The notes beneath the pieces were generated by a model. It had not been told where the DNA came from. It ran no database searches and was given only the letters and a program-made list of their open reading frames with translations. Of a DNA stretch of 56,710 bases, positions 6,602 through 15,600 are shown piece after piece. Location of the stretch: NCBI GenBank assembly GCA_043811005.1, contig JBDRNO010000169.1, positions 1 through 56,710 of the forward strand, read 5' to 3'. The translations under genes were made by a program, and so were the position numbers. Each line of letters starts with the position of its first letter. Position 1 is the stretch's first letter. This DNA comes from JBDRNO01 sp043811005. GTDB lineage: Bacteria; Bacteroidota; Bacteroidia; NORP154.

Positions 6602-9034
6602 TTATATCTTAACCGGATCTTTCACTTTTTCGTCAAGAAGGGCAAGATCAATCACATCTATCATGTACTTTATATAATGAAACTTAAGTCCTGACAAGTA
6701 AACTGGTTTGATCTCTTCAATATCTTTTTTGTTTTCTTCTGATAAAACGATATCAGTGATATTTGCACGTTTGGCTGCGAGTATTTTTTCTTTAATGCCG
6801 CCTACCGGCAATATTTTCCCCCTTAAGGTGATCTCACCTGTCATGGCTAAGTTCAACTTAACTTTTCTTTGTGTAAAAGCAGATGCTAATGCTGTAAACA
6901 TGGTTATTCCTGCTGAGGGTCCGTCCTTGGGTGTTGCTCCTTCGGGAACATGGATGTGAATGTTCCATTTTTCAAATACTTCGGGATCAATTCCTAATTT
7001 ATCACTGTGCGATCTTAAATACTCAAGGGCAATAGTAGCGGATTCTTTCATAACATCACCCAGGTTACCCGTAAGAGTTAACTTTCCCTTCCCCTTGCTC
7101 AAACTCACTTCAATAAACAATATATCACCACCTACATAAGTCCATGCCAATCCGGTAACTACTCCAGCCACGCTGTTATCCTGAAACGTATTTTTTGAAA
7201 GTGCAGGGCCTAAAATTTTAATAAGTTTTTCTGTTTTAAGTTTTGGATCATAATCCTCATCCATTGCAATTAACTTTGCTATATACCTGATCACCTTGGC
7301 GATCTTTTTCTCGAGATCCCTAACACCCGATTCTCTTGTGTAATCTTCAATTATCTTTTCCAATATATTTTTGTTGTAGTGTAATTGATTCTTTTTTAAG
7401 CCATGTGCTTTAAGCTGTTTCGGTATAAGGTGTCTTTTTGCAATTTCTATTTTTTCTTCAACTATATAACCCGATACATCAATTATTTCCATTCTATCCC
7501 TCAGAGCCGGTTGAACCGTGCTCAATGAATTACCGGTAGCTATAAACATCACTTTTGACAGATCATAATCCAATTCAACGTAATTATCATAGAAGGCAAT
7601 GTTTTGCTCAGGATCGAGTACCTCTAATAAAGCGGATGAAGGGTCACCGCGAAAATCACTCCCTATCTTGTCCACTTCATCAAGAACAAAGACAGGGTTG
7701 GAAGATTTGGCTTTTTTAATATTTTGCAGAATCCTCCCCGGCATTGCACCGATATAGGTTTTCCTGTGCCCTCTTATCTCTGCCTCATCTCTTAAACCTC
7801 CTAATGACATTCTAACATATTTTCTTCCAAGCGCCCTTGCAATGGATTTGCCAAGGGAGGTTTTTCCGGCACCTGGAGGTCCGACAAAACATAGAATTGG
7901 TGATTTCATGTCTCCTTTCAATTTTAAAACTGCAAGATGCTCCAATATTCTTTCCTTTACTTTTTCAAGCCCATAGTGGTCTTGATTTAGTATTCGTTCT
8001 GCACGTTTTATGTCGAATTTATCTTTAGTGTACTCACCCCATGGCAATTCCAATAGTGTTTCAAGGTAATTCATTTGCATACCGTATTCCGCCATTGCAG
8101 GATTCATGCGCTGTTGCTTATCAATATTCTTATTGAAAGTTTCTGCCACTTCTTTACTCCATTTTTTTGATTTTGCCCTTTTACGCATATCTTTAATTTC
8201 CTGGTCAATAGGATTTCCACCTAACTCATCCTGAATTTGTTTCATCTGCTGATGAAGGAAATACTCCTTTTGCTGCTTATCTATACCATGCATTACTTTC
8301 GATTGAATATCATTTTTAAGCTCAAGCATCTGGAGCTCTTTGGTAAGATAACCCAAAAGCATGTTAGCGCGTTCCTGCAAATCTTCCACTTCGAGCATTT
8401 GTTGCTTCTCAGCAACTGAAGCATTCATGTTGGATGAAGTGAAATTGATCAAAAAAGAAGGGTTTTCTATATTCTTGACAGCAAAAGCAGCTTCGGAAGG
8501 TATTTGTGGCGAACGTTTGATTATTTGTATAGCCAGATCTTTTAATGAAGCAACAAGTGCCTGGAATTTTTCGTCTTTAGGTATGGTTTGGTTTTCTGCA
8601 AATGTCTTGATCCTGGCTTTTAAATAAGGTTCGGTTTGTGTAAGCTTTTCTACTTTAAACCGTTTTTTGCCCTGTATAATTACCGTGGTAGTTCCATCAG
8701 GCATACGCAGTATCTTGATAATATATGCTACTGTGCCGATCGAGTTCATTTGTTCAAACTTAGGATCTTCATCCTTATCGCTTTTTTGGGCGACAACACC
8801 GATTATTTTGCTTGAACCATAAGCATCATCGATTAGTTTTATGGATTTGTCCCTTCCAATAGTGATAGGAATTACAACACCGGGGAATAATACCGTATTT
8901 CGCAATGGAAGAATTGAAATAATATCAGGTATTTTCTCAGAAGATAGTTGCATCTCATCTTCTGTTGAGAGTATCGGAATGAACTCAGCAGCATCATCTA
9001 AATTTCCAAAAAGAATATCGTCAAAATTTTTCAT
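6602..9034 (-). CDS. lon: ATP-dependent Lon protease (endopeptidase La)
   Basis: This 810-residue protein has the full LonA layout: an N-terminal substrate-binding domain (ILPLRNTVLFPGVVIPITIG near 41-60), a coiled helical region, an AAA+ module with Walker A GPPGAGKT at 385-392 and Walker B VFVLDEVD ending at 455, and a C-terminal serine-lysine protease domain. The catalytic dyad is Ser707 (DGPSAG) and Lys750 (GGIKEK). It degrades misfolded and regulatory proteins in the cytoplasm. The start ATG at 9034 gives MKNFDDILFG. A TATATTTG box ~100 bases upstream is a candidate promoter. Nothing about it is unusual. Confidence 0.98.
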   Translation of the reverse strand: MKNFDDILFGNLDDAAEFIPILSTEDEMQLSSEKIPDIISILPLRNTVLFPGVVIPITIGRDKSIKLIDDAYGSSKIIGVVAQKSDKDEDPKFEQMNSIGTVAYIIKILRMPDGTTTVIIQGKKRFKVEKLTQTEPYLKARIKTFAENQTIPKDEKFQALVASLKDLAIQIIKRSPQIPSEAAFAVKNIENPSFLINFTSSNMNASVAEKQQMLEVEDLQERANMLLGYLTKELQMLELKNDIQSKVMHGIDKQQKEYFLHQQMKQIQDELGGNPIDQEIKDMRKRAKSKKWSKEVAETFNKNIDKQQRMNPAMAEYGMQMNYLETLLELPWGEYTKDKFDIKRAERILNQDHYGLEKVKERILEHLAVLKLKGDMKSPILCFVGPPGAGKTSLGKSIARALGRKYVRMSLGGLRDEAEIRGHRKTYIGAMPGRILQNIKKAKSSNPVFVLDEVDKIGSDFRGDPSSALLEVLDPEQNIAFYDNYVELDYDLSKVMFIATGNSLSTVQPALRDRMEIIDVSGYIVEEKIEIAKRHLIPKQLKAHGLKKNQLHYNKNILEKIIEDYTRESGVRDLEKKIAKVIRYIAKLIAMDEDYDPKLKTEKLIKILGPALSKNTFQDNSVAGVVTGLAWTYVGGDILFIEVSLSKGKGKLTLTGNLGDVMKESATIALEYLRSHSDKLGIDPEVFEKWNIHIHVPEGATPKDGPSAGITMFTALASAFTQRKVKLNLAMTGEITLRGKILPVGGIKEKILAAKRANITDIVLSEENKKDIEEIKPVYLSGLKFHYIKYMIDVIDLALLDEKVKDPVKI

Positions 9035-9040
9035 GCTCTT

Positions 9041-9099
9041 GGTTGATTGGTTTATTGGTTTATTGGTTGATTAGTTGATTAGTTGATTAGTTGATTAGT
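9041..9099. repeat. Tandem TTGATTAG/TTGGTTTA short repeat in the lon leader
   Basis: About seven degenerate 8-bp units (GGTTGATT, GGTTTATT, AGTTGATT) lie between the lon start codon and its candidate promoter. Such low-complexity tracts recur throughout this window in non-coding DNA. Confidence 0.8.
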
Positions 9100-9132
9100 A
9101 TCGAATTCACCAATTCCCCAAATTCCAATACA

Positions 9133-9140
9133 CAAATATA
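9133..9140 (-). promoter_or_regulatory. Candidate -7 box for lon (TATATTTG)
   Basis: On the minus strand TATATTTG fits the Bacteroidota -7 consensus TAnnTTTG. No clear TTTG -33 box at the standard 19-base spacing is seen, so this is tentative. Confidence 0.4.
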
Positions 9141-9190
9141 TTAATTCTCAGTCAAATTGAAAGGGAAAATAATAAAAAAGTTGTTCTGTC

Positions 9191-9394
9191 CTAAGAAGTC
9201 AAATGGTATGCCAAATGTGGTTTTAAGTCAAAATGGCAATGATATATGATGTAACATGCAATTGCTTTTAAGAATCCTAGTACGCCTATCCAAAAACCAG
9301 TGGCATGTGAAATAAAATAAACTGCTGCACCAATAAGCCCCATGCCATAAACCGCACTTGCTGCAGGGGTACTTCCTTGAATTTTTTGTTTCAT
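9191..9394 (-). CDS. Small two-helix membrane protein of unknown function
   Basis: A 67-residue protein with two hydrophobic segments (AVYGMGLIGAAVYFIS and TGFWIGVLGFLKAIACYIIY). The GMGLIGAAVYFIS...ATGFWIGVLGFLKAI core resembles small uncharacterised membrane proteins that are widespread in Bacteroidota. In those, as I recall them, the core is followed by a WPAFLVYE-type end; here the C-terminus is CYIIYHCHFDLKPHLAYHLTS, so the tail may have been replaced by a frameshift or rearrangement. It is preceded by a strong Shine-Dalgarno-like AAGGAGG 9 bases before ATG, unusual for this phylum. No function can be given. Confidence 0.7.
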   Translation of the reverse strand: MKQKIQGSTPAASAVYGMGLIGAAVYFISHATGFWIGVLGFLKAIACYIIYHCHFDLKPHLAYHLTS

Positions 9395-9403
9395 GATCTT
9401 TTT

Positions 9404-9410
9404 CCTCCTT
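9404..9410 (-). promoter_or_regulatory. Strong Shine-Dalgarno site
   Basis: AAGGAGG lies 9 bases upstream of the ATG at 9394. None of the other starts I inspected here has such a site, so it supports this small gene being translated from that ATG. Confidence 0.7.
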
Positions 9411-9453
9411 TATTATTTGTTATTTTTTCAAAGATAATTTTCTTTTTCATAAT

Positions 9454-9887
9454 GTGCTTCCGTTTTTTGAAAAAAGTGGTATTTTTAAACTGACAGAAAA
9501 GCTGGAAGATTTTATCTCCCAGACGATCATGGGTTCCAATCAGGACATGACCATGACCTTTACCGAAAAATATGGTTTTGTGGTAGACCGGTTGGATGAA
9601 AAAGGGAATTACTGGATGACCGTTACCTACAAGAAAGTATATTTTAAACAGGAAAGTGATTTCCTGGGAGTTTCGGAATACGATTCTGATAACCCACCGG
9701 AGGATATTGATATAGTGGAACAGTCCTATGCCAGGCTAACAGGCAAAAGTTTTACATGAAAGTGACCACGGCATGAGAGATTCTTGAGGTGCAGGGAACG
9801 GATGAGATGATACAGGATATGGTTGATGGATACAGCAGTTTAGGATATGAAATGATGACGCAGATGAAAGCCAGCTATTATGCTTAG
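9454..9887 (+). pseudogene. Decayed DUF6263-like exported-protein remnant
   Basis: The 101-residue open frame (MGSNQDMTMTFTEKYGFVVD..., YWMTVTYKKVYFKQESDF) lacks a signal peptide and looks like the interior of a protein resembling the DUF6263 family. The homologous-looking sequence continues past its stop in another frame: MKVTTA, a stop, then EILEVQGTDEMIQDMVDGYS and MMTQMKASYYA ending at 9885-9887. So there are both a frameshift (around 9757) and an in-frame TGA (9774), and the 5' end is missing. I treat it as a pseudogene; the family assignment is tentative. Confidence 0.6.
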
Positions 9888-9947
9888 TGCGGGAAAACAC
9901 AGCTCTTTAATTTAAATTTATCTCTCACTTTTACCACTTGCACTTAC

Positions 9948-10202
9948 TTCCAAATTTTTTGTACTGCATACTGCTGTTATAATCGTACCGTAATACTTGG
10001 CAAGTTGTACAGCAAAGGTTCCAACTCCGCCAGCACCACCCACAATTAATACCTTCTGTTCTTTTTGTATGTTACATTTGTCGCGTAATGCTTTTAGGGC
10101 TGTTGTTGCAGCCACTGGTAAAGTAGCAGCTTCTTCAAACGACATCTTTGCAGGTTTCGGAACCAATGCTTTTTCAGGTGCTACAGCGTATTCAGCGAAT
10201 CC
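9948..10202 (-). pseudogene. Internal fragment of an MDR (quinone oxidoreductase-like) NAD(P)H reductase
   Basis: About 85 residues match the middle of zinc-independent medium-chain reductases: EYAVAPEKALVPKPAKMSFEEAATLP, then the nucleotide-binding GGAGGVGTFAVQLAKYYG. The catalytic N-terminal domain and the C-terminal half of the fold are missing, and the frame ends in unrelated residues on both sides. The upstream end stops exactly where the tandem GCAAATAA-type repeats begin (10212), so the fragment was probably cut off by a mobile-element or deletion event. Confidence 0.75.
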
Positions 10203-10211
10203 TTGTAATCG

Positions 10212-10282
10212 GCAAATAACAATGCACATATTTTCGCAAAATAAGAATGCACACATTTCAGCAACTAAGAATGCACATTTTC
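10212..10282. repeat. Three tandem 22-24 bp repeats, possible IS end remnant
   Basis: Units at 10212-10235, 10236-10259 and 10261-10282 share GCAAnTAAGAATGCACA(C/T)ATTTTC. Multiple ~20-bp terminal repeats are typical of IS21-family ends, but no transposase gene is present and no target duplication is visible. The unit array separates two truncated genes. Confidence 0.55.
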
Positions 10283-10411
10283 ACTCATTACCGGAAAGCA
10301 CAAAACGGCAATGTGTATTTATTTTGTTATGAATATGGGTTTATGGAGCAAAAGGAGTATGAACGCGCCAAATACAGTCTGGTTCACTGGCAGGATTATA
10401 TGGATAAATAG
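10280..10411 (+). pseudogene. C-terminal gene remnant, family not recognised
   Basis: After the tandem repeats an open frame reads FTHYRKAQNGNVYLFCYEYG then FMEQKEYERAKYSLVHWQDY and MDK with a stop at 10409-10411. Amino-acid use is protein-like, with amphipathic helices, and there is no start codon. It looks like the C-terminus of a gene whose body was lost at the repeat array. Confidence 0.45.
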
Positions 10412-10531
10412 TAGCCGGAAGTAGCAATAAGCAGCAAGCAATTTATAATGACTATGGCAATTACTATGACGATGACTATTGACCAATATCTAATTTCAAG
10501 GAACCAAACAACCAAATAGCCAAACAACTAA

Positions 10532-10586
10532 GCATCCATGCAATCATGCAATCATGCAATCATGCAGCCATGTAGCCATGCAGCCA
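10532..10586. repeat. ATGCAATC tandem repeat
   Basis: Short units (CATGCAATC, then CATGCAGC and CATGTAGC variants) lie just past the end of the minus-strand GlmU-like gene. A near-identical tract is found at 51416-51478. Confidence 0.85.
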
Positions 10587-10596
10587 AACAACCATC

Positions 10597-11793
10597 TCAC
10601 CTTTTCCTATATCGCATCGTTAGAGTAAAAATTTCCGACAAAATCTCCTTTTCCACATCATTAAATTCCATTCCTCTTCTTTCATATACTTTTTCAGCAA
10701 CCTCAATTGCCCTGGAGAGTTTATATGTCATGAGACCATCAGGTTTGCCCCAGGAAAAAGATGGTATGAAATTATGATGGAATCCTGAACCGAAAATATT
10801 GGTATTGACACCAACAATTGTTCCCGTGTTAAACATTGTATTAATGCCGCATTTTGAATGATCACCCATTACCATTCCGCAAAATTGCAAACCGGTTTTT
10901 TCAAAACTTTCAGAGCTGTAATTCCATAACTTTACTTCACTATAATTGTTCTTAAGGTTAGAGTTGTTGGAGTCAGCGCCTATATTGCACCATTCACCTA
11001 TAACGGAATTGCCGAGAAAACCGTCATGTGCCTTGTTGGAATAGCCCAATATCACACAATTATTTATCTCACCGCCAACCTTTGAAAAAGAGCCGATAGT
11101 TGTTGGACCGTAAATTTTCGCTCCCATTTTTAAAACAGAATTCTCACACAATGCAAAGGGTCCCCTGACAAGGCAGCCCTCCATGATCTCAGCATGTTTA
11201 CCAATATATACCGGGCCTGCTGATGCATTTAAGACTGAACATTCTATTTTAGCTCCTTCTTCAATAAATATGTTCGCTGACCCATTCCCGATGACTTTAT
11301 TAGTTTCACTTATTGTCTGAGATTTTCTGCCTGAGGTTAACAATTCAAAATCCTGTGAGATAGCTTCTCCGTTTTTAGAGAAAATATCCCATAAATGATC
11401 AATCTTTAAAAAGCCCTGTTTAGATGCTATTTTTTCATACTTCTTAAGGTCTGCAATATCAAGATCATCAATCCCGGCTTCTGTCGGAACGTGTATGGCA
11501 ACAACAGTGGAGTTATAAACTAATACCTGGTTTGATCTAAGTTCATTGATTTCGTTTACCAATTTTTTATTCGGACATATCGAGCCGTTTATAAGAATAT
11601 TGTCAGTGCCTTTAACAAGGGGGAATTTATTTTGTAAATAATTTTCCGTGAAATTTGAAGTTCGGGCATTAAGGGCCTTTTCCCATTTTTCCCGGATGGT
11701 AAATATGCCGATGCGAATATCTGCAACAGGGCGGGTAAAGGTTAAGGGAAGTAAATTCTTTCGGGCAGAATCGTCAAAAAGAATGTAATTCAT
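10597..11793 (-). CDS. Alternative GlmU-like sugar nucleotidyltransferase/acetyltransferase
   Basis: This 398-residue protein has an N-terminal nucleotidyltransferase-like part (MNYILFDDSARKNLLPLTFT, RPVADIRIGI) and a C-terminal left-handed beta-helix of hexapeptide repeats from about residue 165 (IEEGAKIECSVLNASAGPVYIG, GPTTIGSFSKVGGEINNCVI, GVNTNIFGSG). This matches the alternative bacterial GlmU type found in Bacteroidota, proposed to make UDP-GlcNAc or a related sugar nucleotide for the envelope. The start codon directly abuts a long inverted-repeat element (11794-11952), and rpmE2 lies just upstream on the same strand. A dedicated promoter, if any, would fall inside that element. The exact substrate is not shown by the sequence. 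Confidence 0.87.
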   Translation of the reverse strand: MNYILFDDSARKNLLPLTFTRPVADIRIGIFTIREKWEKALNARTSNFTENYLQNKFPLVKGTDNILINGSICPNKKLVNEINELRSNQVLVYNSTVVAIHVPTEAGIDDLDIADLKKYEKIASKQGFLKIDHLWDIFSKNGEAISQDFELLTSGRKSQTISETNKVIGNGSANIFIEEGAKIECSVLNASAGPVYIGKHAEIMEGCLVRGPFALCENSVLKMGAKIYGPTTIGSFSKVGGEINNCVILGYSNKAHDGFLGNSVIGEWCNIGADSNNSNLKNNYSEVKLWNYSSESFEKTGLQFCGMVMGDHSKCGINTMFNTGTIVGVNTNIFGSGFHHNFIPSFSWGKPDGLMTYKLSRAIEVAEKVYERRGMEFNDVEKEILSEIFTLTMRYRKR

Positions 11794-11952
11794 TGTATCG
11801 TAATTTCAATATTTTCTTTTGCCACTAAAGCTCAAAAGCACAAAATCCCACTAAATTATTTAACAATTGTTTTAATTTTTTTTTGTGGGATTTTGTGTTT
11901 TAGTGTTTTAGTGGCATTTTTTTTTAATCAATTAACAAAGATATGTTCTTTT
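11794..11952. repeat. Long inverted-repeat element, copy 1
   Basis: Arms of 31 nt at 11821-11851 and 11885-11915 (GCCACTAAAG ... AAAATCCCAC and its inverted copy, 27 of 31 paired) frame an AT-rich loop. The left flank is TGTATCGTAATTTCAATATT, and the right flank is a T-run, then TTAACAAAGATATGTTCTTT. The same layout recurs at 42466-42606 and 48019-48262. On the plus strand the hairpin followed by T9 could also act as a terminator. Confidence 0.85.
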
Positions 11953-11956
11953 AGTA

Positions 11957-12232
11957 TTAGCTTTTCTCTTTTTCCTTGTCTTCCAGGTGTTTTTTATACT
12001 TGCTTTTGAATTTATCAACGCGTCCGGCTGAATCAATAAATTTCATTTTTCCGGTATAAAACGGGTGGGATTGGTCTGATATCTCAAGTTTATACAATGG
12101 ATATTCCTTTCCGTCTTCCCATAAAACAGTTTCATTGGTTGGAACGGTTGACCTTGTCATGAAAGAGTAATCGCAGGAAACGTCTTTAAATACAACAAAC
12201 CTGTAGTCTTTGGGATGTATGTCTTTTTTCAT
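11957..12232 (-). CDS. rpmE2: 50S ribosomal protein L31 type B
   Basis: A 91-residue L31 with the type B features: MKKDIHPKDYRFVVFKDVSC at the start, a central extension, and SHPFYTGKMKFIDSAGRVDKF, the hallmark C-terminal stretch. The zinc-binding CxxC pair of type A L31 is absent, with only one Cys, so it is the zinc-independent form. A textbook Bacteroidota promoter lies upstream at 12278-12308. Downstream on the same strand, after the inverted-repeat element, is the GlmU-like gene. Confidence 0.97.
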   Translation of the reverse strand: MKKDIHPKDYRFVVFKDVSCDYSFMTRSTVPTNETVLWEDGKEYPLYKLEISDQSHPFYTGKMKFIDSAGRVDKFKSKYKKHLEDKEKEKS

Positions 12233-12277
12233 AATGCAAGATTTTGACTTTAAGGATATAGGGTCTAATTAGAGGTG

Positions 12278-12308
12278 CAAAAGTAGTCATTAATTGTGGA
12301 AAAGCAAA
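12278..12308 (-). promoter_or_regulatory. Bacteroidota-type promoter of rpmE2
   Basis: On the minus strand TTTG (12305-12308), exactly 19 bases, then TACTTTTG (12278-12285) matches the consensus TTTG-N19-TAnnTTTG. Transcription would begin near 12271, giving a leader of about 40 bases. Confidence 0.75.
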
Positions 12309-12362
12309 AGGAACTATTATTTAGTTGGAAATACATCTCATTTCATTTATGAAGATTTGAAC

Positions 12363-12560
12363 AATGCCGGATGCTGGATGTTGGATATTAGATATTAGAT
12401 ATTGTCACAGTAATAGTCATTGTCATAGTCATTGCCAACTGTCAACTGTCAATTGCCGACTGGATGCAGGATGCTGGTTACTGGATACTGGATGTTGGAT
12501 TTTAGATATTTGATATTGTCACAGTCACAGTCATAGTCATAGTCATAGTCATTGTCAATT
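12363..12560. repeat. Low-complexity tract of ATTAGATATT, GTCATAGTCATT and GGATGCTGG units
   Basis: This fills most of the 451-base gap between rpmE2 and the next surface protein (12233-12683). Units such as GGATGCTGGATGTTGGATAT, ATTAGATATT and TAGTCATAGTCATTG are tandemly repeated; no gene is seen. The same unit types recur at 10440, 50340, 51350 and 54610. Confidence 0.8.
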
Positions 12561-12683
12561 GCCTACTACTTAACATTCCTCGCTTCTCCGTTTCTCCCAC
12601 TCCCCGTTTCCCCGATTCTATATATTTACTGTTAACTGCCTATTGTATACTTGTTATCGCCATTGTAATTTTCCTCATGAACA

Positions 12684-15600
12684 TTACCGTATCAGGGTAA
12701 CATGCCCGATATATTGATGCCGCTTCTTGCTAAAATCTGTTGTCAGGATAACCCAGACATAAACATCCTCCTGTGCCATCTCATTACCATTATTAGCCCT
12801 GCCATCCCAGCCCTGTCGTATATCATCGGTCTCATAGATAAGATCGCCCCATCTATTGTAAATGTAAAGGTTGAATTCCTGTATGATTTTATCAAAACCA
12901 ACTCCCTGTGGGAAAAAGATGTCATTTTTATCATCATAATTGGGAGTGAAGGAATTGGGGACAAATAATGTATAATCGCCTTCGATCACTATATAGTTGG
13001 TAATGGAATCACGGCAGGTAAAAGTGTTCTCAACTATTAGCATAACAGTATACGTTCCTGTATCTGTACCGTTATAAGTATGAGTAGCATGAAAACCCTC
13101 CCAGCTTGTATTATCGCCAAAATTCCAATATGAGTAATCTGCCCCGGATGAAATATTTGTAAATGTTATGGTTGGAAATAAAATAGTGGTTATGGCAGGT
13201 ATAAAGCTGAAACCGGCAATTGGTTCGGGATAGACAGTAACTATTTTATTGATAGTATCATGACATCCATTATTATTGGTAACTATAAGTTGAACATCGT
13301 AAAGTTGAACATCGAGTGTTTCCTCTGAAATATATGTATGTGAGGGGTTTGTTTCGGTAGAGAAGGTTTGGTCACCAAAATCCCAATCCCATGAAACCAC
13401 ATAATCATAGCCATTAGAAGCATCAAGAAAAAGAGTGGTAAATCCCGGGCACACTGTTGTATTGTTAAAACCGGCAACGGGCAGTGAATATACTTCAACA
13501 GCTTCAAATATACTATCAACACATCCGTTATAGGTGGTCACGGTCAGTTGAACGGTATCTAATCCTTCTGAAGCATAAGTATACGTTGGATCCTGGTTTG
13601 TTGAAGTGCCGCTTCCATCGCCAAAATCCCACTGCCATGAGATAATAGCGTCATTAATAACAGATGACAAATCAAAAAATTCGGTAAGGTCATTCAGGCA
13701 CACGGTTGTATTGTTAAAACTTGCTACCGGTAATGGATATACTATAACAGGTTGAGTTACCGTATCCTTACAACCATTGACGGATGTAATAATAAGAGTT
13801 GAATAAAAAGTATCAGGAACTGCATATAGATGAGTAGGATTTTGACTGTTATCAATGGGCGATCCGTCACCGAAATTCCAGTTCCATGAAGTGATGCTAT
13901 CATTAATAAATCCGGATGTATCATAAAATACGGTTGTATTATCGAAACAAACCGGTTGGGCAGCAAAACCGGCAAATGGAAGATAATATATCTCACATGA
14001 TTTAATTATTGTATCTAAACATCCGTTATTGGTTGTAACTATTAAAGTAACATCATAAGTGCCACCGTTGGAATACACATGGAATGGATCTTGCTGTGAA
14101 GAATTATTTCCATCGTCAAAATCCCAATTCCAGCTTATAATATTGCCGCTTGAAACAAGAGAGGAATTAAATTGGAGCATGTCTTTTGCACACACGGTAT
14201 CAGTAGTAAAATTTGCTACTGGAAGAGGAAATACTTTAGCGATATAACCCGTTACAGCCGAACAGCCATAGTTTGAAGTGACAGTAAGATTTACCGTGTA
14301 GGTGCCTGTACTGTCATATAAATATACAGGATTAGGAACGGTTGATGTGCCGGCACTATCACCAAAATCCCACTCCCATGAAACGATATAGCCGCTGCTG
14401 TCGGTTGACAGGCTTAAGAATTGGGTAGTTTCATTGAGACACACATTTGTATTACTGAAATTAGCAGATGGTAAAGAATAAAAAGCAATGGATTTGATCG
14501 CAGTATCAGAGCAACCAAAAATGGATGTTACGATAAGCTCAGTGTTAACAGGATTCAGAGTGAAATATTGATGAGATGGGTTTTGACTAACATCAACAGG
14601 TGAGCCGTCACCAAAATCCCAGCTCCAGGAAATAATTGAATCACCGGTTATTGAAGCCGATTGGTAAAAATATGTTGTATCAAAATAACAAGCAGTGTCA
14701 AAGGAAAAATCAGAGTTTACCTGGATAACATTAACAGTGATGGAGTCGGGCTCGCCCTGGCATGAAGGAGCAATAGGTGCGCCCCAATATGAAGTTGTTA
14801 CGGAGGGATTAACGGTAATTGATGCGGACGTTTCTCCGGTGCTCCAGATATATCCGGTCACACTGGAATCGCCTGTTATTGTTAATACTGCACTTGATCC
14901 TGCGCAAATTGTATCATTTCCGCTAACAGTAGCTACCGGGCCGGTCACGAGTATAATTTTTGTAAGAGTATCTGTTGAGCAGCCACCTAAACGCTCAATT
15001 ACCAACGTAACGGTATATTCCCCATAATCGGAATAAAAATGATCAACAATTTTCCCGGAAGCTGTATCGCCATCACCAAAATCCCATTCCCAGGAGATAA
15101 CGGTACTATCAGTTTCGGCAACGAAGTTAATAGTATCAAAAGGGCATATTGGCGTAATCGCAACAAAATAGGAAAACCAATTATTAAGGTTAACCAAACT
15201 TGCGCCTGCGGGGTAGCCATACGATTCGTCATCTCCAAAGCCATAAATGTAAGCGACCAACCCGCTATCTGATACAAGGGTGTGATTGCCCTGGGTAATT
15301 GTCATCTGTGCGTATGAATATACAGGATTAGAGGGAACAGTGTTGAAGGAACCGCCAATAGGTGTACCATCAAGTATCACTAAACCCGTATTGGCAGTTT
15401 TGGTGATAATATTTACATAATACGCTGTTATTACAGAGGAGGTAAAAGCATTAAAGGTAATGTTATCCAATGATTGCTCAACAGGGCTTATCATGATCAT
15501 AAACGGGTCGCCATCCAAACCGTCACAGTTTCCACCCCTGCTGTATTGAGCAACTGATATGGGCATGTTAGATGTAATATAACTTGGTGTGGTTAAGAGA

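Noticed and set aside
10212..10282. CRISPR-like array
   Set aside because: The three units are directly adjacent with no unique spacers, and they are degenerate.
9997..10332. 111-codon plus-strand frame
   Set aside because: It is antisense to the MDR reductase fragment and runs through the tandem repeats.
13283..13996. Several 60-110-codon frames on both strands inside the giant PKD gene
   Set aside because: They mirror the composition of the repeats (leucine-rich or threonine-rich shadows) and lack starts, signals or homologous motifs.
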